From UBA1672 sp965263215 (GTDB lineage: Bacteria; Pseudomonadota; Alphaproteobacteria; Micavibrionales; Micavibrionaceae), in the NCBI GenBank assembly GCA_965263215.1, contig OZ253663.1, positions 2,294,001 through 2,358,000 on the forward strand: 64,000 nucleotides of DNA, in the 5' to 3' direction. The position numbers and the translations under genes were made by a program. Each line of letters opens with the position of its first letter. The first letter of the stretch is position 1. This document shows, one piece after another, positions 1-9,687 of the stretch. The notes below the pieces were generated by a model. That model saw only the letters and a program-made list of their open reading frames with translations, did not search any database and had not been told where the DNA came from.

Positions 1-918
1 AAGGAGCAATATGGATCTTTGCATTTGGTCAATGCGCGGGAGGCACAAAACGACAATCTGATGGCACAAATCAATGAACGCGGCTTTGATCTTGATGAGG
101 GCATGGTTATTTATGACGGCAAGTCATTCTTTCATGGTAAAGATGCCTTACGTTTTATGGCGCGCGCGGGAAGAAGCAAAGATATATTCAATATCACGAA
201 CAAAGTCTTTCATTCTGATCTTATGGCCAAGCTTATATATCCGTGGATGCGTGGAGCACGCAATCTATTGCTACGCAGAAAGAGCGCGCCGCGCATAGAT
301 AATCTAAATTTAAAAAATGAGCCTATATTTAAATCTGTGTTCGGAGATGACTGGAATAAGCTCCCACCTGCCCTACAAAAACATTACGCCAACCGCCCTT
401 ACACCGATGACATTGTCACCGTAGAAGGTGTTATGGATGTTTACTGTGGGGGCCCGATTAAACTTCTCGCACCCATCTTTTGGCTCTTGGGGGGTATTCC
501 GCCACACAACGAAAAAAACGTCCCTGTCACGGTTCATTTCGAAAGCGACCAAAACACAAAGTCATTTCACTTTAATCGTATTTTTCATTTCAAGAACAAG
601 AAACCATACAGCTTTCGCTCTCGCATGGTGCAAATTGAGGGTAATGAACTGATTGAAATCATGCGGTTTGGTATTGGGTGGCGCATGGCTTACGTTTGGG
701 ACAATGACCGTATAAAGCTCAAGCACAAAGGCTATGCGCTGAGGCTTTTTGGTCATTTTATTCCTCTGCCTGCCGCACTATTACTTGGTGAGGGCTACGC
801 GGAGGAAATACCCGTGAATAACCAATCCTTTGATATGTTGGTTACAATGAAACATCCTTGGTGGGGTAAAATTTATGACTATCGCGGGCACTTTACGGTG
901 ATTGAAAAGCATGATTAA
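1..918 (+). CDS. DUF393 (DCC family)–DUF4166 fusion protein, 5' end missing
   Basis: The reading frame is open to the first base of the window, so the true start lies upstream; a TTG at 19 is only the first in-frame start-like codon. The first ~85 visible residues resemble the C-terminal half of the DUF393/DCC thiol-disulfide oxidoreductase-like family (YDGKSFFHGKDAL, then an aromatic and Arg-rich tail), and the catalytic DxxCxxC would lie outside the window. Residues ~105–297 match DUF4166 (LPPALQKHYANRP near its start, FGHFIPLPAALLLGEG near its end). The last 8 bases overlap the next gene, a saccharopine-dehydrogenase-like oxidoreductase. DUF4166 is often found next to or fused with that family, so they probably act together, but the substrate is unknown. 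Confidence 0.7.
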   Translation, partial: KEQYGSLHLVNAREAQNDNLMAQINERGFDLDEGMVIYDGKSFFHGKDALRFMARAGRSKDIFNITNKVFHSDLMAKLIYPWMRGARNLLLRRKSAPRIDNLNLKNEPIFKSVFGDDWNKLPPALQKHYANRPYTDDIVTVEGVMDVYCGGPIKLLAPIFWLLGGIPPHNEKNVPVTVHFESDQNTKSFHFNRIFHFKNKKPYSFRSRMVQIEGNELIEIMRFGIGWRMAYVWDNDRIKLKHKGYALRLFGHFIPLPAALLLGEGYAEEIPVNNQSFDMLVTMKHPWWGKIYDYRGHFTVIEKHD

Positions 919-2005
919 GCGCGCTCTTGTCATTGGCGGTTACGGTAATTTCGGCAGCTTCATTAGCAAAGCACTGGCACAAGATGAAAACATTCAGGTC
1001 ATCATCGCGGGGCGCTCACGCGATAAAGCAAATCAACTGGCTTCGAAATTAGGTGCAGAGGCTTTTGTCTTGGATATCAATAATAATCTTGAACAAGCGC
1101 TATCAAGCATCAAGCCAGATATTGTAATCCACACATCCGGCCCGTTTCAAAACCAAGGATATAACGTGGCAAATGCCTGCATTGAGGTAGGTGCGCATTA
1201 TCTCGATCTGGCCGATGGCCGCACATTTGTCGCGGGCATCAATCAAATACACGAACAAGCCAAAGCAAAAGATGTATTGGTGATTAGCGGCGCAAGCTCT
1301 GTACCTTGTCTTACGTCTGCCTTGCTTGATCACTACCAAGAACAATTTGAACATATAGAAACGCTTGAATACGGCATCACAACTGCACAAAAAACAGCGC
1401 GCGGTTTGGCGACAACTGCGGCCATATTGGGATATACCGGCAAGCCATTTAAAACTTTGATTGATGGTGAAATCTGCGATGTCTATGGTTGGCAAGACTT
1501 GCACATACGTAAATATAAAGGCCTTGGCACGCGATTTTTAGGGAACTGCGATGTGCCTGACTTGGCTTTATTCCCTGACCGTTACCCTGATTTAAAAACC
1601 ATTCGGTTTTATGCAGGATTAGAGCTTTCCTTTGTTCATGTCACACTCTGGCTTTTTTCGTGGTTGGTTCGACTAAAGCTCATCCGGAATTTAGAAAAAC
1701 TTGCCCCACTCATGTTGCGGTTATCATATTTATTTGACGTTTTTGGAACGGACAAAAGTGCATTTCACATGGCACTATCAGGGGCAGGCAAAGCAGGCGA
1801 AGAAAAAACCCTCACCTTTGAATTAACGGCACGCTCAGGTCATGGCCCTTACATTCCATGTATGCCCGCAATATTATTAGCGCGCAAACTTGCACGTGAA
1901 GATATTACACAAACAGGCGCTTATGCTTGTATGGGCTTTATCACGAAAGACGAGTACCTAGACGCACTCAATCAGTTCGATATCCACTGGAATGAAACCG
2001 TTTAG
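911..2005 (+). CDS. Saccharopine dehydrogenase-like NAD(P)-binding oxidoreductase
   Basis: The protein opens with a Rossmann dinucleotide-binding motif, VIGGYGNFG, about 8 residues from the start, followed by IIAGRSRDKA, which is typical of the saccharopine dehydrogenase NADP-binding domain. A second family hallmark is VIHTSGPFQNQGYNVANAC near residue 75. A hydrophobic stretch (HVTLWLFSWLVRLKLI) in the middle may contact membrane. I chose the ATG at 911 over the TTG at 902 because it overlaps the upstream stop and gives a compact N-terminus. The 8-base overlap with the DUF4166 gene implies translational coupling. Members of this group are reductases of poorly defined substrates, sometimes lipid-related, so the specific reaction is not predicted. 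Confidence 0.75.
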   Translation: MIKRALVIGGYGNFGSFISKALAQDENIQVIIAGRSRDKANQLASKLGAEAFVLDINNNLEQALSSIKPDIVIHTSGPFQNQGYNVANACIEVGAHYLDLADGRTFVAGINQIHEQAKAKDVLVISGASSVPCLTSALLDHYQEQFEHIETLEYGITTAQKTARGLATTAAILGYTGKPFKTLIDGEICDVYGWQDLHIRKYKGLGTRFLGNCDVPDLALFPDRYPDLKTIRFYAGLELSFVHVTLWLFSWLVRLKLIRNLEKLAPLMLRLSYLFDVFGTDKSAFHMALSGAGKAGEEKTLTFELTARSGHGPYIPCMPAILLARKLAREDITQTGAYACMGFITKDEYLDALNQFDIHWNETV

Positions 2006-2014
2006 ACAATATAT

Positions 2015-5000
2015 CTATTCGAAATCTATGCGCAGTTGTTCGGCAGGGTCACCATGCGATTGCGCATAAGCCATAATTGTGGGCATATCAATATCGGGGT
2101 CAGTACGGTTTTTAATACCGTAGGTATCGCGCCCCGTCCATTTGCCTTTATGCGGCAATGTCCCTGCGCGCAGTGCAGAGCCATATTGACGAAAACGCGG
2201 ATCTGCATTGGCGGGATCCCCCTCACCATACTCCGCCATAACGTCATCCTTGGCTATACCCGCATCCAATTTTCCTTGAATATCTTCTTCAACCATATTC
2301 ACAACAGCATAAGCCGGTGCATTCTTACGGTGATCCGTCAGCGTTTCCTCTACCGCAGGCCAATGCGCATTGGTGCGCTCACCCAAACCGAATTCTAAGC
2401 TATTATCTTCCGGGCGAATGCTTTTTATAATATCGTCCATACTATCGTTCATAGTAACACCTTGACCTTTTGGTGTCAGCGCGGCCTCTGTCATCGCGAG
2501 GAAAACAGCACGATCATAGTATATTTTCGATAAATATAATTGTTCTTGCGTGACATCTTCATCACCTTCATATCGCAATGTGATTTTTTCAGTCTCAGGA
2601 TCACGCTGCCATACGACTTCCTCACCGATTTGCATAACACGATCAAATTTCCATGCACTTGCGTCACCATCCGAAAGCTTCTCAAACAAATGTGTTGCAT
2701 TAAAACGGCCGGCATCAATGAGGTTTCGAGAGAAAATAGCTTCATCCCAGTCTTCATTATGCATCAAATCATCAATATCATCTTGACCGATCTTCCCATC
2801 ATGAAGCGCATCATAAAAACGCTCCATCGCACCTCCGGATGCAAAGAAACCCGCGTGGAAAGACTGCATGGAATATAACGTTTGGTCTTTTCCAATCGCG
2901 CGCAAAGATGATGTCTTTTTAGAGCCTCCCTTTGCCTTACCCGCTTCAGGTCTTGCGCCATTATTCTGCGAAGAAATCTGGTTCGGTATGCCGGCTTTTT
3001 CTGTGTAATTATCAAGAATCAGTGCATCCGTTGGCTGGCCAAGTTTGTCTTTTAAAGATGTCTTATTAAAAGTTTCATATTCAAGAATACCCCGATCCGC
3101 GATAATACGCTGTAACTTATCCATTTCAGGCGAAAACCCACGCCTTTTATCAATGAATGCGTGATCCGGCGTATGCCCCTTCAAATCAACATAGTCCTGA
3201 ATAATGTTGGTCAGTTTTCCGGCAAAATCATCCATCACCTGTTCACTGCTGGCGCTGGCATAACGCTTAGTTCTGCCCTGCTCCGTGTAAAGAATACTTG
3301 TTGCCATGATGATCATTTTTTCATCATACTCATCAAGAGACTCACCATTTTCTTGTTTCTCTAAAAACTTATCCTTAAGTTCCTGTGCTAAAACTCGGCG
3401 CACCATATCTACATCGCCACCAAAACGGTTCAAAGATTGCCCACCACCAATCATAACTTCAACAGGCACTTTCATGTCATACGCCTCGCGCACAATACCG
3501 CGATATTGATCAATAGCCTGTAGACGCGTAAATGAACCACCAACTTTTTCCGCATCACTGGCCGGACGCATAATATGCAGTGTTTGGTGCAGCCTTCTGA
3601 AAAGATCAGGCATCTTTTGAAGCCTGTTCTCCATATTATCAGAACCACCGCTTTCATTGAACTTTCTAACCAACGTTGGTTGCTGTGCAAGGTTCGCAGG
3701 ATCCTCATTAAGCGACATATGCTTCATATGCACCATGCCAAACAAATCAGCGATAAACTTCTGACGCGGCGATCCAATTTCCTGCGCATCGGAAATAATG
3801 CCCTCTTCAAACTTAAATGGGAATAACGCCCGCAATTTCATGCGATCAACATAAGCTTGCTCTTGATCAGGATAACCGTTCCCACCATCCGATATTGCCT
3901 TAAAATTCAACTGATTAGAACTTTCGAGAACATGGATGAGGTCGTCACGATTACCATTTTTCTTCGCATGATCAAGAATACGCTCCCAATGTAAATACTG
4001 AACATCTGTCGGCAAATTAGAGAATTTTCCAGCTAAAAACACTTCATCGCGGTCTTTTTTGCTGAGGATACCCATCCCCCAAAATGCGTCGTTTTTAGGA
4101 TCGAGCATGTTATCGAGCATATCAATATACACGTAGTCATTATGGCGTGTTTGCCCCTTTTCCAATGCAAAACCATTACGTCTGGTCGTTCTGTAAGCAT
4201 CGTCAATGGCCAATGTGCTATCAGCATCATGGTCTGCCAGCTCTTTACGCAACCGATCCAAATCAGACACTGTCTTTTCATAAAAGTCCAACCCCCTGCG
4301 ACCATCTTGATCATCATAAATCTGAGATAACTGAGTGAAGAGCTCCTGAAACTCCTTATCGTAATGCTGGCGATAGATCATTTCCCTTTGATCCGGCGCG
4401 GCCTCTGCGAGCTCTCTCGTGATCGCACGTGAACGATCATACACCGGCTTCAACTTTTGCATCACCCCATCAACATTATGTTTTAATGTGGTCAGTTCAT
4501 CTCTAAGCTCTACCGGGATACTCCCTGTGCTCGCCAAAGCCAAATTCGCGGACAAATCATTCATGGCATCCATGGTGGTCGTTGCCATCTTCATCATCAT
4601 AGCAAAACCTTCAGCATTGTTCTTACCATCGGCATCATAATCCCAACTACGTGCACCAGTATTTAACAGAACATCGACATGATCCCCCGTCGTTTCATAG
4701 ATTATGCGTTCCACTTGACGATCAAGCTCATTGACCCCCTCATTATGGATACGCGCGCACTTACTACTGTAATCTGTTTCATCCAGCATGTTTGACTTTT
4801 TAGATGCGCCAAAATCCTTGCTGCTCGCAATTTCACGAACAACATTTTGCAGTTCTTGCGGTCTTATATCTACGCGCTCTTCTGCGGCACGTACAAGCTT
4901 GCGGGTTAAACGAATACCATCCCGGCTTAAACCCTCCGTCGGATGTGGCGTAAAAGATTTCGAAATTTTAACATAAGAATTCAGCGTATCTGCTATTTTT

Positions 5001-5350
5001 TGACCAGAATACCCTGCCGCATGCATAATATTTATGGCATTACGCAGCCCTTCCAGTTTGGTTTCATGATCGGTGTTGTCCGCACGATCCTGTAAAACAG
5101 GCATGTAGGAATCAAGTGTCATTTTTGTATTTTGAATATGCATGAAGGCATCAACCTTCGCTATATTCACGCCGCCGGATTCATTACGAAAATGTTTCTG
5201 AAAAGCACGCGCGTCATCGGGCATAATGCCCATAGTATCCGCCTCTTCCAAAACCTCGGCGGCCTCTGATTCAGAAAATCCTGCTGCGACTAGTTGCTCA
5301 ATAAAAAGGCTGTTATCTAATAATTCGTCTTGGTTGATTTGCGTTGCCAT
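2015..5350 (-). CDS. Divergent phosphoenolpyruvate carboxylase-like protein
   Basis: This 1111-residue protein is longer than standard PEP carboxylase (~880–930). Several PEPC signatures are visible in order: SFTPHPTEG (His136, equivalent to E. coli His138), RRNGFALEKGQTRHND near 390 (counterpart of the VPLVRIDIRQES arginine region), PASDAEKVGGSFTRL (Lys602, counterpart of Lys546 in YSDSGKDAG), and IGGGQSLNRFGG at 634–645. In the last, Arg642 corresponds to the catalytic Arg587, but the positions of His579 and Arg581 in FHGRGG are Ile634 and Gly636. SLRAIGKDQTLY near 820 recalls the LRAIPW motif. The N-terminal ~60 residues look like a UBA-type helical lead-in. Loss of two active-site residues suggests altered or no carboxylase activity. 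The gene stands alone downstream of the nusG terminator; family assignment is fairly sure, function is not. Confidence 0.65.
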   Translation of the reverse strand: MATQINQDELLDNSLFIEQLVAAGFSESEAAEVLEEADTMGIMPDDARAFQKHFRNESGGVNIAKVDAFMHIQNTKMTLDSYMPVLQDRADNTDHETKLEGLRNAINIMHAAGYSGQKIADTLNSYVKISKSFTPHPTEGLSRDGIRLTRKLVRAAEERVDIRPQELQNVVREIASSKDFGASKKSNMLDETDYSSKCARIHNEGVNELDRQVERIIYETTGDHVDVLLNTGARSWDYDADGKNNAEGFAMMMKMATTTMDAMNDLSANLALASTGSIPVELRDELTTLKHNVDGVMQKLKPVYDRSRAITRELAEAAPDQREMIYRQHYDKEFQELFTQLSQIYDDQDGRRGLDFYEKTVSDLDRLRKELADHDADSTLAIDDAYRTTRRNGFALEKGQTRHNDYVYIDMLDNMLDPKNDAFWGMGILSKKDRDEVFLAGKFSNLPTDVQYLHWERILDHAKKNGNRDDLIHVLESSNQLNFKAISDGGNGYPDQEQAYVDRMKLRALFPFKFEEGIISDAQEIGSPRQKFIADLFGMVHMKHMSLNEDPANLAQQPTLVRKFNESGGSDNMENRLQKMPDLFRRLHQTLHIMRPASDAEKVGGSFTRLQAIDQYRGIVREAYDMKVPVEVMIGGGQSLNRFGGDVDMVRRVLAQELKDKFLEKQENGESLDEYDEKMIIMATSILYTEQGRTKRYASASSEQVMDDFAGKLTNIIQDYVDLKGHTPDHAFIDKRRGFSPEMDKLQRIIADRGILEYETFNKTSLKDKLGQPTDALILDNYTEKAGIPNQISSQNNGARPEAGKAKGGSKKTSSLRAIGKDQTLYSMQSFHAGFFASGGAMERFYDALHDGKIGQDDIDDLMHNEDWDEAIFSRNLIDAGRFNATHLFEKLSDGDASAWKFDRVMQIGEEVVWQRDPETEKITLRYEGDEDVTQEQLYLSKIYYDRAVFLAMTEAALTPKGQGVTMNDSMDDIIKSIRPEDNSLEFGLGERTNAHWPAVEETLTDHRKNAPAYAVVNMVEEDIQGKLDAGIAKDDVMAEYGEGDPANADPRFRQYGSALRAGTLPHKGKWTGRDTYGIKNRTDPDIDMPTIMAYAQSHGDPAEQLRIDFE

Positions 5351-5452
5351 CCCCGTATTCCACTCTAATAGTCGTTTTTCATTATTTTTAACGATAAACT
5401 ATAGCAAATATACAAATATTTTCGCAAGAAATTGTTAAATAACGCGCCATAT

Positions 5453-5479
5453 AAAAAAGGCAGGAAAACCCTGCCTTTT
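5453..5479 (-). terminator. Rho-independent terminator after nusG
   Basis: A 10-bp perfect stem (AAAAGGCAGG with CCTGCCTTTT) around a 5-base loop is followed on the minus strand by a run of T. It lies 27 bases beyond the nusG stop codon and ends the secE–nusG unit before the PEPC-like gene. Confidence 0.85.
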
Positions 5480-5506
5480 AAGTAACACTCTAATTATTTA
5501 TAATCT

Positions 5507-6040
5507 TTACGATTTTTCTACTTGTGCATACTCAAGTTCAACAGGTGTAGAACGACCAAAGATTGACACTGAAACTTTAAGCTTCGCCTTTTCTTCATCG
5601 ATCTCTTCAACAATACCGTTGAAGGATGCAAATGGCCCGTCAATAACCTTAACCTCTTCGCCAATATCGTACACAACAGATGGACGCGGACGATCAACAC
5701 CTTCTTGAACCTGTGTTAGAATACGTTGCGCTTCTCTCTCACTGATCGCGACCGGGCGGTTACCGCCAGCACCTAAAAATCCACTCACCTTCGGCGTATC
5801 TTTAATCAAGTGCCACACATTGTCATTGAGATCCAGTTTCGCGAGCACATAACCCGGGAAAAATTTACGTTCTGCATTCACACGTTGTCCACGCTTCACT
5901 TCAACGACTTCTTCAGTCGGAACGAGAATTTCATCAACAAATTCATCAAGCCCTTGCTTAACAGCCTTTTCCTTAATTGATTCAGCGACTTTATTTTCAA
6001 AGCCTGAATAAACGTGCAACACATACCATCTTTTTGCCAT
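5507..6040 (-). CDS. nusG: Transcription termination/antitermination protein NusG
   Basis: NusG binds RNA polymerase through its N-terminal NGN domain and modulates elongation, Rho-dependent termination and coupling to ribosomes. The 177-residue product begins MAKRWYVLHVYSGFENKVAE, the classic NGN opening, contains FFPGYVLAKLDL, and ends in a KOW domain (VKVIDGPFASFNGIVEEID). I chose the ATG at 6040 over an in-frame ATG at 6073 because it has a strong AAGGAGA Shine-Dalgarno 7 bases upstream and matches the usual family start. secE ends 33 bases upstream, the standard secE–nusG pairing. Unusually, rplK does not follow; a strong terminator closes the unit. Confidence 0.97.
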   Translation of the reverse strand: MAKRWYVLHVYSGFENKVAESIKEKAVKQGLDEFVDEILVPTEEVVEVKRGQRVNAERKFFPGYVLAKLDLNDNVWHLIKDTPKVSGFLGAGGNRPVAISEREAQRILTQVQEGVDRPRPSVVYDIGEEVKVIDGPFASFNGIVEEIDEEKAKLKVSVSIFGRSTPVELEYAQVEKS

Positions 6041-6072
6041 TTTGAAGTCTCCTTTTACTCCATCGGTAGTCA

Positions 6073-6264
6073 TTAAAATCCCATAACAAGCCTAATGAAA
6101 TAGGCAATAATTTGATCCGCAAAATATAAGAAAAAGGCCGATATAAAAACCATAACAAAAACAGCGATCATACTGACTGTCGTTTCTTGACGTGAAGGCC
6201 ATGTGACCTTCTTAGTCTCACTTTTAACCTGACGAATATATTCCAAAGGACCTGTTTTAGACAT
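6073..6264 (-). CDS. secE: Preprotein translocase subunit SecE
   Basis: A 63-residue inner-membrane protein of the short, single-span SecE type that clamps SecY in the Sec translocon. The family motif VKSETKKVTWPSRQETTVS is intact just before one transmembrane helix (SMIAVFVMVFISAFFLYFA). It sits immediately upstream of nusG. In many alphaproteobacteria tuf and tRNA-Trp lie directly upstream of secE; here gcvPB lies about 190 bases upstream and no tRNA-Trp is present in the gap. Confidence 0.96.
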   Translation of the reverse strand: MSKTGPLEYIRQVKSETKKVTWPSRQETTVSMIAVFVMVFISAFFLYFADQIIAYFIRLVMGF

Positions 6265-6454
6265 TCCAATACCTTCCGTATTTTATTCTTTGACCCAAGG
6301 TTCGTGTTGTGAGCGCGCGCCACTTAAAAACATTAACCATTTAGGGATTTATGGAAGATAACTACACCAAAATATTGGTTATGACCAGAGAAAAATGAAG
6401 ATAACACAAAATTATGCAGCATCTTCAATCTTGTAACTCAAGAAATGTTTAAAA

Positions 6455-7945
6455 TCAGGCGGCAGCGTTATATTTTAACACTGGCTTACGGGCAGCCTTA
6501 ACTTCATCAAGACGTTTGCGCGGTGTCGATTGAGGAAAGCTATGGAATTCCTCCGCCTTGCCTGCACGTGCATCCTCAGCGATCTTTTTCATGGTCGTGA
6601 TAAAACGATCAATCGCATCTTTGCTTTCTGTTTCTGTTGGCTCTATAAGCATCGTCCCCGGCAAGACAAGCGGGAAATAAACCGTCATAGGGTGATACCC
6701 ATATTCCACCAATGCTTTCGCGATATCCAATGTAGAAACACCATGCTCTTTCTGACGCTTATCAGTCAGAAGACATTCATGCATACACGGCCCCTCATAA
6801 GGTACATGGTAATCCTCAGACAACTCACTCAGAATATAGTTCGCATTTAAAACAGCATCCTCAGAAACTTGTTTTAAGCCGTCAGATCCATGGGATTTCA
6901 TATATGATAATGCGCGCACATGCATACCAAACTGCCCCTGAAACGCCTTGAGTGTTCCAAGTGTATCAGGACGATCTTCCTTTGTTTCCAGAACATAGCC
7001 ACCATCACTGGCCTTAAGAACAACCGGAACAGGCATATATTGCGCAAGCTCTTCCGTACAGCAAATAGGACCAGAGCCCGGCCCTCCACCGCCATGTGGT
7101 GTAGAAAACGTTTTGTGCAGGTTGATATGCATCACATCAACACCAAAATCTGCCGGCCTGACTTTACCGACCAATGCATTAAAATTCGCACCATCGCAGT
7201 AGAAATAGCCGCCTGCCTCATGCAACAAATCTGTTATTTCAATAATATCTTTTTCGAACAAGCCGCACGTATTCGGGTTGGTCACCATCATGCCGGCAAT
7301 ATCTGCGCCTTTATCATCAGTTCTATACAATGCCTCCTTAAACGCTTCTACCGATAAGCATCCAGTCTCCTGCGTGGAAATAGAGCGTACTTCGAAGCCA
7401 CACATAACCGCTGTGGCCGGGTTAGTGCCATGCGAAGAATCAGGCGTTAAAACAATTTTCCTTTTTTTATCGCCTTTTTGCTCATGTGCACGTCGAATCG
7501 TCATCATCCCCGCAAGCTCCCCATGCGCACCTGCGGCAGGCGTTAAACACACGCCCGGCAATCCTGTAAGCTCACCTAACCAATGCTGCAATTCGTGAAT
7601 TAACTCCAACGCACCTTGTACAGTGCTTTCAGGCTGCATTGGATGAATTTGCGCAAATCCGGGAAGACGTGCCAATTTTTCATTTAAACGCGGATTATGC
7701 TTCATTGTGCACGACCCTAATGGAAAGAAACCATGATCAATTGAATAATTCCACGTACTCATGCGGACAAAATGGCGAACAATTTGTGGCTCGCTCAGTT
7801 GTGGTAAGCCAATTTCACCACGCTCATCACACCCCGTTCTTAGAGGTGTGCCTTGCGGATCAGGTAAATCTACGCCGGATGAATCACTAACTTCCTTTTC
7901 CCATAACAAGTTTTCTTCGTAATGAAGACCACGATCTTGATCCAT
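6455..7945 (-). CDS. gcvPB: Glycine dehydrogenase (decarboxylating) subunit 2, P-protein beta
   Basis: This is the PLP-binding half of the two-subunit P-protein, which decarboxylates glycine and transfers the aminomethyl group to the lipoyl arm of GcvH. The PLP lysine is in NLHKTFSTPHGGGGPGSGP, preceded by CDGANFNALVG. The 496-residue length is normal for the split form. I placed the start at the ATG 7 codons inside a longer TTG frame; an AGGA sequence lies at suitable distance. It is the last gene of the gcvT–gcvH–gcvPA–gcvPB cluster, separated from gcvPA by a small gene of unknown function. Confidence 0.95.
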   Translation of the reverse strand: MDQDRGLHYEENLLWEKEVSDSSGVDLPDPQGTPLRTGCDERGEIGLPQLSEPQIVRHFVRMSTWNYSIDHGFFPLGSCTMKHNPRLNEKLARLPGFAQIHPMQPESTVQGALELIHELQHWLGELTGLPGVCLTPAAGAHGELAGMMTIRRAHEQKGDKKRKIVLTPDSSHGTNPATAVMCGFEVRSISTQETGCLSVEAFKEALYRTDDKGADIAGMMVTNPNTCGLFEKDIIEITDLLHEAGGYFYCDGANFNALVGKVRPADFGVDVMHINLHKTFSTPHGGGGPGSGPICCTEELAQYMPVPVVLKASDGGYVLETKEDRPDTLGTLKAFQGQFGMHVRALSYMKSHGSDGLKQVSEDAVLNANYILSELSEDYHVPYEGPCMHECLLTDKRQKEHGVSTLDIAKALVEYGYHPMTVYFPLVLPGTMLIEPTETESKDAIDRFITTMKKIAEDARAGKAEEFHSFPQSTPRKRLDEVKAARKPVLKYNAAA

Positions 7946-7986
7946 AATTATTTTATCCTGATACAATTAAATTTACTTGCCAAATT

Positions 7987-8361
7987 TTAAAAACGTTTCT
8001 GTGAAACATTACATTCAAATTCATTTTTTTCCCACTCAAGAAAGTCTTCCGTGGTTTCAACTTCCAAACGCCCCGCAATACGATCCAAGAAGAATTTTGT
8101 GGCTGCTCCCTCATGCTTCCATTGTGCGGAAATCGCAGTATCGTTGAAAATCTTAATTCTTTCAGGAGCCACACGTTCGCCATTCATAAGCAACATGCTT
8201 TTCTCTTCGTCAATTAGGAAACTGATTGTAGACCATTCATTTTTACACGTCGCCGTTTTTTGAGGTGAAGGTTGGAATTGCGTATAAAAAAGCGCGAAAC
8301 CACCCACTGCTATAACAATAACCATAAGCAAAAAAACAATCAGCGCATTACTATTACCCAT
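7987..8361 (-). CDS. Small membrane-anchored protein inside the gcv cluster
   Basis: A 124-residue protein of unknown function. Residues 7–27 form one hydrophobic helix (ALIVFLLMVIVIAVGGFALF), after which about 95 mostly polar residues should face the periplasm. That domain has just two cysteines, one at its start (TATCKNEWS) and one near its end (EFECNVSQ), suggesting a disulfide that closes a small beta-rich domain somewhat like lysozyme-inhibitor or META-type folds; this resemblance is only impressionistic. It sits between gcvPA and gcvPB on the same strand with short gaps, so it is presumably co-transcribed with the glycine cleavage genes. Confidence 0.7.
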   Translation of the reverse strand: MGNSNALIVFLLMVIVIAVGGFALFYTQFQPSPQKTATCKNEWSTISFLIDEEKSMLLMNGERVAPERIKIFNDTAISAQWKHEGAATKFFLDRIAGRLEVETTEDFLEWEKNEFECNVSQKRF

Positions 8362-8395
8362 AACAAAATCCTTTCCTATTAGAACATTACCGTGC

Positions 8396-9673
8396 TTATA
8401 AAATCTCGGATAATGTTGTCACAAATTCTTCAATTTGCTCTTCCGTTGTTACTTCCGTCGCTGCAACCAACATGCGGTTGCCTTCCAAAGCATAGCCACC
8501 TATGATGCCACACGTAGCCAAATCTTCAACAACTGTTGATGACGACTTAGGTAGTTCTACAACAAATTCATTAAAAAACTGTTCATTTACAACAGACAAA
8601 CCTTCAATTCCCGCTAACGCATCGGCCAGCCTACATGCAGCCTCGTGGTTTAAGCGTGCCAATGTTTTGAACCCGTCCTCCCCCAGCAAACTCATGTGTA
8701 CGGTAAAGGCCAAGGCACATAGTCCTTGGTTGGTGCAGATATTGGACGTCGCCTTGTCGCGGCGAATATGCTGCTCCCTTGTTGACAAAGTCAAAACAAA
8801 AGCGCGCCGACCATCCGCATCTTCTGTCATCCCACACAGACGACCAGGCATTTGACGCAAGTATTTCTCACGACAGGCAAAAAATCCAAGGTGCGGGCCA
8901 CCATAAGCCATCGGCAACCCTACTGATTGCGCTTCCCCACAAACAATATCAGCCTCAACCGGCGAGGGCAGAAGCCCTAAGGATACAATTTCATTGATCA
9001 CAACCACCAACAGTGCGCCCGTTTCATCACATTTTTTACGCCACGCATCGTATTTATGCGTATTGCCAAAAAAATCTGGAGATTGAACGATAACGCACGC
9101 CGTTTCGTCATCAGGCTCACCATCAAATACGACGCGATCATCATGATTAGACATGTAGCTTTCTAAAACTTTACGATATTCCGGGTGCAGTTCAGTGCCC
9201 AGAGCAACCTTTTTGCGCTTTGTGATACGCATCGCCATTAATGCGGCTTCCGTTGTCGCCGTTGAGCCATCATATAGTGACGCATTCGCGATTTCTTGCC
9301 CCGTTAATTTTGCAATAAATGTTTGGTATTCAAAAATAACTTGCAAGGTACCTTGCGCGATTTCCGGCTGATACGGTGTATATGCTGTCAAAAACTCACT
9401 ACGCTGGATGATGTAATCAACACTGGCAGGTACATGATGATTATAAACTCCTGCGCCCAAAAAGAATGGAACATCACATGCCGCCACATTCTTAGAAGCC
9501 ATCGCCTCAAGATCCCGTGTCACTTCGATTTCACCTTGATGTTTTGGCAAATCCACGAAACCATCAACAAAAGCCTTTTCAGGGATATCACGAAACAAAG
9601 CATCAACACTCGTTGCGCCAACGGACTTCAACATCTCTTTGCGGGCATTCGCCGTTTGGGGTAAATATCTCAT
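8396..9673 (-). CDS. gcvPA: Glycine dehydrogenase (decarboxylating) subunit 1, P-protein alpha
   Basis: The alpha half of the split P-protein; it pairs with GcvPB to form the glycine decarboxylase of the glycine cleavage system. Characteristic segments are FLGAGVYNHHVPASVDYI, the glycine-rich entry of the family, ITAYTPYQPEIAQGTLQ-like sequence, and NICTNQGLCALAFTVHMSLLG. The 425-residue length is normal for the subunit. A 115-residue unknown gene precedes it by 14 bases and a membrane-anchored unknown gene follows, all on the same strand. Confidence 0.96.
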   Translation of the reverse strand: MRYLPQTANARKEMLKSVGATSVDALFRDIPEKAFVDGFVDLPKHQGEIEVTRDLEAMASKNVAACDVPFFLGAGVYNHHVPASVDYIIQRSEFLTAYTPYQPEIAQGTLQVIFEYQTFIAKLTGQEIANASLYDGSTATTEAALMAMRITKRKKVALGTELHPEYRKVLESYMSNHDDRVVFDGEPDDETACVIVQSPDFFGNTHKYDAWRKKCDETGALLVVVINEIVSLGLLPSPVEADIVCGEAQSVGLPMAYGGPHLGFFACREKYLRQMPGRLCGMTEDADGRRAFVLTLSTREQHIRRDKATSNICTNQGLCALAFTVHMSLLGEDGFKTLARLNHEAACRLADALAGIEGLSVVNEQFFNEFVVELPKSSSTVVEDLATCGIIGGYALEGNRMLVAATEVTTEEQIEEFVTTLSEIL

Positions 9674-9687
9674 TTTTTAGTACCTAT

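Noticed and set aside
902..910. TTG start for the saccharopine-dehydrogenase-like gene
   Set aside because: The ATG at 911 overlaps the upstream stop in the usual coupling arrangement and places the Rossmann motif at the normal distance.
6265..6454. Expected tRNA-Trp upstream of secE
   Set aside because: No T-arm (GGTTCGAATCC-like) or acceptor stem pairing can be found on either strand of this gap.
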